NCBI GenBank assembly: GCA_021838945.1
Contig: JAKCCH010000020.1
Span: 1 to 37,504, forward strand
Origin: Actinomycetes bacterium
Lineage (GTDB): Bacteria; Actinomycetota; Acidimicrobiia; Acidimicrobiales; Bog-793
Length of the DNA stretch: 37,504 nucleotides
Direction of reading: 5' to 3'
Part shown: positions 21,954 through 28,117 of the stretch, piece after piece
How the letters are laid out: each line of letters opens with the position of its first letter
How positions within the stretch are numbered: position 1 is the stretch's first letter
Made by a program: the position numbers and the translations under genes
The notes under the pieces: model-generated
Seen by the model: only the letters and a program-made list of their open reading frames with translations
What the model was told of the DNA's origin: nothing
Database searches by the model: none

Positions 21954-23564
21954 GTGACTCTGCCACCTGCCGCCTATACCGTCGCGGGGCTGCTCCGGCG
22001 TCACGCCGCGGAGCGACCCGGAGCCGAGATGCTGGTAGCAGGCGACGTCCGGCGCACGTGGAAGGACCAGTACGAGCGATCCTGCCGTGTGGCGCGGGCA
22101 CTCGAGCGGGAGGGAGTCGCGAAGGGAGACCGGATCGCGTTCCTCGACCGCAACGGCCTCGAGTACTTCGACGTCATCTTCGGCGGTTCGTTCCTCGGTG
22201 CGGTCAGCGTTGCGGTCAACTGGCGGCTCGCACCGCCCGAGATGGGCGCTGTGATCGATGACTCGCAGGCCTCGGTCCTCCTGATCCATCCGGATTACGT
22301 GCCGGCGCTCGCAGCGATGAAGACGGACCTCCCGCGCATCCGGCGGATCGTTGTCCTCGGCGACCCTCGCACCGTCGAGCACGAGCCCGACGTGCGCGTT
22401 GATCGGTACGAGTCCTGGATCGAGGACGCCCCGGCGACCGACCCCGGCGTGACGCCCGAACCCGACGACATCTCGATGCAGCTCTACACCTCGGGCACGA
22501 CGGGTCTGCCGAAGGGCGTGATGCTCTCGAACGCCAACCTCGCCACCGCCGTCGCCGCGGCCGGCGAGGTCTTCTGTGTGGACGAGGACACGGTGAGCCT
22601 GGTGGCGATGCCTCTGTTCCACATCGGTGGATCCGGATGGGCGCTGTGCGGCATGTCACGCGGCGGTCGGTCCGTGATCCTTCGAGACCTGGACCCGGTC
22701 GAGCTCCTCCGGCTCGTCGAGACGGAAGGAGTGACCGAGACGTTCCTCGTGCCGGCCGTGCTGATGCTCCTGCTTCAGACGCCCCAGATCGCGTCGACGG
22801 ACCTCTCGAGCCTGCGCAACGTCTTCTACGGAGCGTCCCCCATCTCCGACGACGTCCTCGTCCGCTGCCTCGAGGCTTTCGAATGCGGCTTCACGCAGGT
22901 CTACGGACTGACCGAGACGACGGGAGCCATCACGGCGCTCCGCCCCGAGGACCACGACCCTGCCGGCCCGCGACGCCACCTGCTCCGCTCGGCGGGGAGG
23001 CCCTTCGACCACGTCGAGCTAGGGATCCTCGATCCGGTGACCGGCGAGGCCTCCCCACCGGGACAGGTCGGCGAAGTCGTCACCCGTTCGGCGCTCAACA
23101 TGGTCGGCTACTGGGGTCGACCCGGCGACACCTCGAAGGTGCTCGACGACGACGGGTGGTTCCACACCGGTGACGCCGGTTACCTCGACGGGGAGGGCTT
23201 CCTCTTCCTGCACGACCGGATCAAGGACATGATCGTGACCGGAGCGGAGAACGTCTACCCGGCCGAAGTCGAGAACGCCCTGCTTGCCCACCCGTCGGTG
23301 GCCGACGCGGCGGTCATCGGAGTGCCCGACGAGCGGTGGGGGGAGGCGGTGAAGGCGATCGTCGTGCTGGCGCCGGGCGTCACATGGCCCGCTGCGGAGG
23401 CAGCCGCCGAGCTCATCGCCTTCTGCCGCGATCGGCTGGCGGGCTACAAATGCCCGAAGACCGTCGACCTCGCCGAGACCTTGCCCCGCAACCCGTCGGG
23501 GAAGATCCTGAAGCGCGAGCTGCGGGCGCCTTACTGGGAAGGGCGGGAGCGCCAGATCGGCTGA
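21954..23564 (+). CDS. acyl-CoA synthetase (fatty-acid-CoA ligase family)
   Basis: 536 residues of the ANL adenylating superfamily. The P-loop YTSGTTGLPKGVMLSN begins at residue 178. Later motifs are YGLTETTGAI, DDGWFHTGDAGYLD, LHDRIKDMIVTGAENVYPAEVE and the catalytic-Lys region PSGKILKREL near the C-terminus. It activates a carboxylate with ATP and joins it to CoA; chain length cannot be told. The GTG start follows TATCTT by 7 bases, so it may have its own leaderless promoter although only 30 bases separate it from the ubiquitin-like gene. It is followed by a 104-base gap. Confidence 0.93.
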   Translation: MTLPPAAYTVAGLLRRHAAERPGAEMLVAGDVRRTWKDQYERSCRVARALEREGVAKGDRIAFLDRNGLEYFDVIFGGSFLGAVSVAVNWRLAPPEMGAVIDDSQASVLLIHPDYVPALAAMKTDLPRIRRIVVLGDPRTVEHEPDVRVDRYESWIEDAPATDPGVTPEPDDISMQLYTSGTTGLPKGVMLSNANLATAVAAAGEVFCVDEDTVSLVAMPLFHIGGSGWALCGMSRGGRSVILRDLDPVELLRLVETEGVTETFLVPAVLMLLLQTPQIASTDLSSLRNVFYGASPISDDVLVRCLEAFECGFTQVYGLTETTGAITALRPEDHDPAGPRRHLLRSAGRPFDHVELGILDPVTGEASPPGQVGEVVTRSALNMVGYWGRPGDTSKVLDDDGWFHTGDAGYLDGEGFLFLHDRIKDMIVTGAENVYPAEVENALLAHPSVADAAVIGVPDERWGEAVKAIVVLAPGVTWPAAEAAAELIAFCRDRLAGYKCPKTVDLAETLPRNPSGKILKRELRAPYWEGRERQIG

Positions 23565-23613
23565 CGCAGCGAGCCGGCTGATTCAGCGAGCGGGCCGACG
23601 CAGTAAATCGGTG
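23563..23613 (+). repeat. three imperfect 17-base tandem units
   Basis: Units begin at 23563, 23580 and 23597. The first two share CAGCGAGC and the third diverges after GACGCAG. They start inside the ligase stop codon and fill half the gap before the NuoF-like gene. They may only reflect a small duplication. Confidence 0.4.
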
Positions 23614-23668
23614 ACGATTCTTCGGTACCTCCCAGGGTCCGCCCAGCCTCGCCTGCGATCCTCGACGC

Positions 23669-25018
23669 ATGCGAACCGCAGACGATGTCATGGACGGGAA
23701 TCCCCGCCCGGAGACGGACCGGCGTGTCGACGGCAGGCACCGGCGAATCATGGTGACTCAGGCTGGCATCCGTGTCTCGACAAGTCCCGGCCCTGCCCGT
23801 CTGTTGAGCCATGTGGTGCCGAGCGGTGGCATCGCCACGCTCCGCCAGCACCGGCAGGCCTATCCGCACCCTCACGGTGCCGACCCTGATGAGGTCCGGA
23901 CCGCCGCCGCCGCCTCAGGGCTCGGTGGTCGTGGAGGCGCGGGTTTCCCGATCGGGCGCAAGCTGGCCTCCGTCTCAGAGCTCGGCGGGCACATCGTCGT
24001 CGTGAACGCCACCGAGGGCGAGCCCGCGAGCCAGAAGGACCGGATGCTGCTCACGTCCGTGCCCCATCTCGTCCTGGACGGCGCCGAGCTCGCCGCCCGC
24101 GCCGTGTCGGCGTCGCAGGTGGTCGTCTGCGTCGACTGGACCGACCGCTTGGCCGTGGCGGCGGTGAAGGCGGCCATCGCGGAGCGAACCGCGCGGGGCG
24201 AGCCCGAGATCCAGCTCGCGTTGACGCCGCCACGGTACGTGGCGGGCGAGGAGTCGGCACTCGTGAACTTCCTGAACGGCGGTCCGTCAAAGCCCACGGC
24301 GTCTGGGCGACGGCCGTACGAGCGCGGCGTCAACGGCCGGCCGACCCTCGTCAACAACGCAGAGACCCTTGCCCAGCTCACACTTGCTCACCGCTACGGC
24401 CCCGAGTGGTTTCGCTCCTGCGGCACCCCGGACGAGCCCGGTACGAGGCTCTTCACGATCACGAGCGGAGGCGGCGTGGCAACGGTCGTCGAAGCACCGG
24501 TCGGTGTGACAGGGCTCGACCTCCTGGATGCGGCGGACGCTGCCGGGCGTGTCCGGTCGGTACTTGTCGGCGGGTACTTCGGCACGTGGATGCGCGCCGC
24601 CGACTTCGGAGTCGCGGCGTTCAGCCGAGCCGGTCTGGCGCCCTACGGAGCAGGCCCGGGAGCAGGAATCGTGATCGTCCTCCCCCACGGGAACTGCGTG
24701 CTCGCGGAGACGGCTCGTCTCTTGTCCTGGTATGCGGCCGAGTCGTCCGGTCAGTGCGGGCCGTGCGTGTTCGGCCTGCCGGCTCTCGCCGAAGTAGCTG
24801 CCGAGCTCGCGCGCGGCACAGCCGGTCCCGCAGGCGTGCAGCAGCTGCTCAGGTGGGCGGCCGACATCGACGGTCGGGGCGCGTGCCGGCACCCGGACGG
24901 GGCGGTGCGACTTCTCCGCTCCGCCCTGGCAGTGGCGGGTGACGACCTTGACGCTCACGTCGCCGGTCAGCCCTGCCCGGGCGCCGAGGCGGCTCCGTTC
25001 ATCCGGGCCGCATCATGA
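23669..25018 (+). CDS. NuoF-like flavoprotein (NADH:acceptor oxidoreductase subunit)
   Basis: 449 residues from the ATG at 23669; downstream ATGs at 23690 and 23750 are possible starts. The FMN/NADH motif GLGGRGGAGFPIGRK is at 84-98 and NATEGEPASQKDR at 113-125. The SLBB-like region follows. The C-terminal iron-sulfur region has GQCGPC (361-366) and Cys406. NuoF normally has Cys-x2-Cys-x2-Cys; here the first position is Ser (ESSGQCGPC). It is not part of a complex I operon. The partner ferredoxin starts by ATGA overlap. The pair should pass electrons from NAD(P)H, via FMN and iron-sulfur centres, to an unidentified acceptor. Confidence 0.88.
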   Translation: MRTADDVMDGNPRPETDRRVDGRHRRIMVTQAGIRVSTSPGPARLLSHVVPSGGIATLRQHRQAYPHPHGADPDEVRTAAAASGLGGRGGAGFPIGRKLASVSELGGHIVVVNATEGEPASQKDRMLLTSVPHLVLDGAELAARAVSASQVVVCVDWTDRLAVAAVKAAIAERTARGEPEIQLALTPPRYVAGEESALVNFLNGGPSKPTASGRRPYERGVNGRPTLVNNAETLAQLTLAHRYGPEWFRSCGTPDEPGTRLFTITSGGGVATVVEAPVGVTGLDLLDAADAAGRVRSVLVGGYFGTWMRAADFGVAAFSRAGLAPYGAGPGAGIVIVLPHGNCVLAETARLLSWYAAESSGQCGPCVFGLPALAEVAAELARGTAGPAGVQQLLRWAADIDGRGACRHPDGAVRLLRSALAVAGDDLDAHVAGQPCPGAEAAPFIRAAS

Positions 25019-25245
25019 GCATCACGAGCACTGCCGCTCTGCACCGGCAGCCGACGCTGCAGGTCGACCCGATCGCGTGCGAGGGCCACGGCGTGTGCGC
25101 TGAGCTCTTCGGTGAATGGATCAGGCTCGACGACTGGGGCTACCCGGTGATCCGCAAGGATGCCGTTCCGGAGGACCTGCTGCCACACGCCCGCTGGGCT
25201 GTGAGCAACTGCCCCGCTCTCGCGCTGTCGCTCCGCAAGCCCTGA
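25015..25245 (+). CDS. small ferredoxin, C-x2-H-x2-C type
   Basis: 76 residues. The cluster motif is CEGHGVC (Cys22, His25, Cys28) and then Cys66-Pro. One canonical Cys is His, as in actinobacterial 3Fe-4S ferredoxins that serve cytochromes P450 and related enzymes. The ATG overlaps the stop of the NuoF-like gene (ATGA). This translational coupling makes it the probable electron acceptor or donor of that flavoprotein. No P450 gene is visible in the window. Confidence 0.92.
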   Translation: MSITSTAALHRQPTLQVDPIACEGHGVCAELFGEWIRLDDWGYPVIRKDAVPEDLLPHARWAVSNCPALALSLRKP

Positions 25246-25291
25246 GCACGACGCGAGGGCTCGGCGGACGGGCGCGCCTGGCGTGCAGAGG

Positions 25292-25297
25292 TAGTTT
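25292..25297 (+). promoter_or_regulatory. possible -10 for the flavin reductase gene
   Basis: TAGTTT ends 5 bases before the GTG at 25303. The spacing is short compared with other sites in the window. Confidence 0.3.
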
Positions 25298-25302
25298 CGG
25301 GC

Positions 25303-25842
25303 GTGGCCCCAACCGAGGACGGACCGGTCGCCGTGCCGTGGGCAGCCTCAGCTCGCCCGCCCTCGGACGGCGTCGACCTGGAGCAGTTCAAGCGGGTGAT
25401 GGGCGCTTTCGCGACCGGCGTCTCGGTCGTGACCGCCATCGACGAGGGTGATCCGATCGGCTTCACCTGCCAGAGCCTCGTGTCCTTGTCGCTCGACCCG
25501 CCGTTTGTGGCTCTGGCGCCTTCGAAGGCTTCGACGAGCTGGCCCCGGATCGCGCGCGCGGGCAGCTTCTGCGTGAACGTCCTCGGTGAGGAGCAGGAAA
25601 AGTTGGGCAGGCGTTTCGCCGTGTCAGGAGGAGACAAGTTCGCCGGCCTCAGCTGGCGAACGGCACCGTCGGGCGCGCCTCTCCTCGACGCGGTGCTCGC
25701 ATGGGCCGACTGCCGGCTCGAGCTCGTTCACGACGCCGGCGATCACGAGATCGTGATCGGCCGGGTGTTGTCCTTGGGCGAGCCGAGATCCGACACCGGT
25801 CCGCTGCTCTACTACGGGAGCGAGTACCGGCGCCTCGGGTGA
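25303..25842 (+). CDS. flavin reductase family protein (FMN-binding)
   Basis: 179 residues of the flavin-reductase-like FMN-binding family. Motifs are FKRVMGAFATGVSVVTA (about 29-45), CQSLVSLSLDPPFVALAPSK, SFCVNVLGEEQEKLGRRFA and LELVHDAGDHEIVIGRV. Relatives supply reduced flavin to two-component monooxygenases or act as monooxygenase partners. Its position right after the NuoF-like/ferredoxin pair (57-base gap) suggests a redox module. The start is a GTG that may be leaderless. It is convergent with the MFS gene at 25963-27222. Confidence 0.92.
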   Translation: MAPTEDGPVAVPWAASARPPSDGVDLEQFKRVMGAFATGVSVVTAIDEGDPIGFTCQSLVSLSLDPPFVALAPSKASTSWPRIARAGSFCVNVLGEEQEKLGRRFAVSGGDKFAGLSWRTAPSGAPLLDAVLAWADCRLELVHDAGDHEIVIGRVLSLGEPRSDTGPLLYYGSEYRRLG

Positions 25843-25966
25843 CGCTGACGGGATGGGCACCGGTGTGGCTGTCGCCGGCCAACTTCAGCCAGGCGTGACC
25901 GTCCTCGGTCGTCACCATGGCGATGCTGACCCCGTCGGTGGAGGGGACGGGGAAGGTGGCAGTCAC
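25649..25966 (-). CDS. possible small gene coupled to the MFS transporter
   Basis: A GTG at 25966 overlaps the MFS stop (GTGA), like true coupled genes in this window, and opens 105 codons. The first 45 or so residues (VTATFPVPSTDGV..., with TTEDGHAWLKLAGD) look protein-like. The remaining part is Arg-rich and antisense to the end of the flavin reductase gene. A shortened real gene with a lost stop, or plain chance, are both possible. Confidence 0.25.
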   Translation of the reverse strand: MTATFPVPSTDGVSIAMVTTEDGHAWLKLAGDSHTGAHPVSVTRGAGTRSRSRAADRCRISARPRTTPGRSRSRDRRRRERARAGSRPMRAPRRGEARPTVPFAS

Positions 25967-27222
25967 GCTCTTTCGGCCACCTCGGCTTCGAGTGTGCGTT
26001 CGAGCACCGGCTGCAGCCGCTCGCGCTGCTCGCGCCGGCTCAGCAGGTACGCCGCAGACACGGCGAGCACGATCGAGATCATGACGAGCAGCAGGCGGTA
26101 GTCGACGATCCCGACGAGCGCTGCACCGACCCCGATCGACACAGTCTGCGGCACGGACAGCACCGTGTCGGTGGCGGAGTACACCCTGCCCTGCAGCTCG
26201 CTCGGAGTCCGGACCTGCAGCAGCGTGTAGAAGCCGACGATGATCCACGGGAGCGATATCCCGAGCAGCACGATCCCGGCCATGATCGCCGGCATCGACG
26301 ACGGGATCTCGAGCAGGCTCGCGCCCGCCGCGACGAGGATCCCGATACCGACGAGCACGCCTGGCCCGATCCGGCGCATGAGAGGTGCCGCTGTCGGGCC
26401 GCCGAGCAGGGCACCGACCCCCTGGACCGCGAGCATCACGCCGAGGAAGGTCGGAGCCCTGTGGAGCCCGAACGTCACGATCGCGAACACGATCGACTCG
26501 AAGAAGCCGAACACCAGCAGAGCGATCGCGGTACCGGAGACGACTTGGCGTAGCACGATCGTCCGCCACAGGTGGCGCACGCCGGCGGTGATCTCGGCCC
26601 ACCAGTGCTCTGCCTCGGACTCGAGCCCCTCGATGGCACCGCCCCGCTTCTGCGGCACCTCGGCGACACGGACGCGGAGCAGGGTCAAGGCCGCCACGAC
26701 GAAGGTCGCAGCGTCGATCACGGCGATCACGTGACCGCCGGCCACGGCGAACAGGCCGGCGCCGACGAGGGGTGCGATCAGGCGGAGGGCCTGGCGAACC
26801 GTCTGGAGAGCCCCGTTCGCGTCGCCGAGCGACTCCTCGGGGAGCATCACCTTCAGGAGAGCGGACTGGGCAGAACCGAGGAAGGCATACGAGACCCCGT
26901 ACAGGAACATCACGAGGTAGATGAGCCAGACCTGGCCGCGGCCGTTCACGCCGAACAGGGCGAGGACGACTCCGATCGAGGCGACGTTGGTCCAGATGAG
27001 GAGCGGTCGACGCCGTACCCGGTCGACGATCATGCCTGCGAAAGGCGAGATGACTGCTGAGAGGCTGAAGAAGAAGAACGTCAGCCCTGCTGCCCCGGCG
27101 CTGCCGGTGAGCTCCCTCACCCAGATCCCGAGTGCCAGCCAGAGCGAGGTGTCGCCGAAGAGCGAGAACGACTGGCCCGAGAGGTACCAACGGGCGTTCC
27201 GGTCCTTCCAGAGCTTGCGCAC
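25963..27222 (-). CDS. MFS transporter (drug-export-like)
   Basis: 419 residues with about 12 hydrophobic segments. The sequence opens WYLSGQSFSLFGDTSLWLALGIWVREL. The loop after the second helix has AGMIVDRVRRRPLL, the MFS G-x3-D-R-x-R-R motif. It lacks a signal peptide and ends in a charged tail. MFS proteins of this MdtH/MFS_3-like type export small molecules using the proton gradient; the substrate is unknown. It starts 3 bases after the ArsR-type gene ends, so the regulator and transporter form one unit, probably with the regulator sensing a transported compound. Confidence 0.93.
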   Translation of the reverse strand: MRKLWKDRNARWYLSGQSFSLFGDTSLWLALGIWVRELTGSAGAAGLTFFFFSLSAVISPFAGMIVDRVRRRPLLIWTNVASIGVVLALFGVNGRGQVWLIYLVMFLYGVSYAFLGSAQSALLKVMLPEESLGDANGALQTVRQALRLIAPLVGAGLFAVAGGHVIAVIDAATFVVAALTLLRVRVAEVPQKRGGAIEGLESEAEHWWAEITAGVRHLWRTIVLRQVVSGTAIALLVFGFFESIVFAIVTFGLHRAPTFLGVMLAVQGVGALLGGPTAAPLMRRIGPGVLVGIGILVAAGASLLEIPSSMPAIMAGIVLLGISLPWIIVGFYTLLQVRTPSELQGRVYSATDTVLSVPQTVSIGVGAALVGIVDYRLLLVMISIVLAVSAAYLLSRREQRERLQPVLERTLEAEVAERA

Positions 27223-27225
27223 GGG

Positions 27226-27882
27226 TCAGTCCCGGGAAGGTCGGAGGTCGACAATCGGGTGCGTGAACATCACAGCCTCGATCGCCCTTGCGCCGGCAGG
27301 CCGCTCGGAGGGGTCCTCCTCCCGCTTCCTGAACCGGTCGAAGATGTCCGAGATCTCTGTCGAGACGGCGACCATCTCGTCCAGGGTGAGATACACGAGG
27401 CGCTCGTTGGCGCCGGTCGCTCTCGCCCAGTCCGGCTCGAGATGCTGCACGCGGCGCCATTGCTCGAACCGGTCGAGCCAGCGCTGCATGAGGAGCTGCG
27501 ACAGCTCGTCGGCCGCGATCGACTGCTCCACGTCGCCGACCCCGGAGAAGCTCATCCCTCGGCTCACGAGCTTCCACGGCCGCCTCCTGCCTGTGCCACC
27601 GCCTGCTTCCTCGACGAAGCCGTACTTCGCGAGCTGGCGGAGGTGGAACGAGCATGTCGTCGCCGTCTCGCCGAGCCGATCCCCCGCCTCGGTCGCCGTC
27701 AGCGGCCCGTCGAGGCTCAGCACTTCGAGCAGCGCGAGGCGGACCGGGTGTGTCAGCGCCCGAATCTCCTGTGCGCCGGTGACCTGTCGCATGTCCTCTC
27801 TCGCCGGCTGCTGGTCGGCTGGCGCGGTGACCTCCTCGAACTCCGGCGAAGCCGCGGCGGGTTCGCCGGCCGTCGACGTCAT
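27226..27882 (-). CDS. ArsR-type helix-turn-helix regulator
   Basis: 218 residues. The winged helix is at about 37-100 (IRALTHPVRLALLEVLSLDGPLTATEAGDRLGE then TCSFHLRQLAKYGFVEEA). The C-terminal half is helical and of unknown role, with no visible ArsR metal-site cysteines, so the ligand is probably not a metal. It is upstream of the MFS transporter with a 3-base gap. Control by the promoter/operator at 28036-28069 is likely and would leave a leader of about 150 bases. The ATG at 27882 has no strong ribosome site; downstream starts exist (residue 31, MRQVTG). Confidence 0.9.
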   Translation of the reverse strand: MTSTAGEPAAASPEFEEVTAPADQQPAREDMRQVTGAQEIRALTHPVRLALLEVLSLDGPLTATEAGDRLGETATTCSFHLRQLAKYGFVEEAGGGTGRRRPWKLVSRGMSFSGVGDVEQSIAADELSQLLMQRWLDRFEQWRRVQHLEPDWARATGANERLVYLTLDEMVAVSTEISDIFDRFRKREEDPSERPAGARAIEAVMFTHPIVDLRPSRD

Positions 27883-28035
27883 CTCGGAAGTTGACTCATT
27901 CTCGGGTACAGCTCCGAAGGGTAACTGAGCGGCCGGCTCGCCAGCCGACGCTGCTGGTGATGAGCCGCCAAGGCTTGGCGCGTCCGCCGCTGGCGGAGTC
28001 GCTGTCTGAGGCTGTCGAAGGTGTCAAGAGTCATA

Positions 28036-28069
28036 TATCGAGAATAGTCTCTCGATACTGGAGTGTCAA
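28036..28069 (-). promoter_or_regulatory. promoter and operator of the ArsR-MFS unit
   Basis: On the minus strand TTGACA (28069-28064) and TATTCT (28046-28041) are exactly 17 bases apart. A perfect inverted repeat, TATCGAGA (28036-28043) and TCTCGATA (28050-28057) with a 6-base spacer, covers the -10 and part of the spacer. A repressor there would block RNA polymerase. The ArsR-type protein encoded downstream is the obvious candidate. Confidence 0.75.
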
Positions 28070-28075
28070 GAGGTT

Positions 28076-28101
28076 CATGTCGAGAGATCTATTGCGACAT
28101 G
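28076..28101. promoter_or_regulatory. second inverted repeat beside the ArsR-MFS promoter
   Basis: CATGTCG (28076-28082) and CGACATG (28095-28101) are perfect 7-base arms with a 12-base spacer, just upstream of the -35. It could be a second regulator site or a terminator for the flippase-like gene, whose stop is at 28118. Confidence 0.4.
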
Positions 28102-28117
28102 GGTCATCCCGCCAGGA

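Larger units (their letters stand above)
27883..28117. other. regulatory gap upstream of the ArsR-MFS unit
   Basis: This 235-base gap is richer in A/T than its surroundings between 28021 and 28100. It holds a consensus-like promoter with operator, a direct repeat and a second inverted repeat. GTGTCAAGAG occurs at 28021-28030 and again at 28063-28072. On minus each copy gives a TTGACA -35. The upstream copy belongs to the strong promoter; the other has no good -10. Confidence 0.55.

Noticed and set aside
25967-27655. Long minus frame overlapping the MFS and ArsR genes
   Set aside because: It is Arg/Pro-rich shadow of both genes in another frame; only its last 318 bases were kept as a weak candidate.
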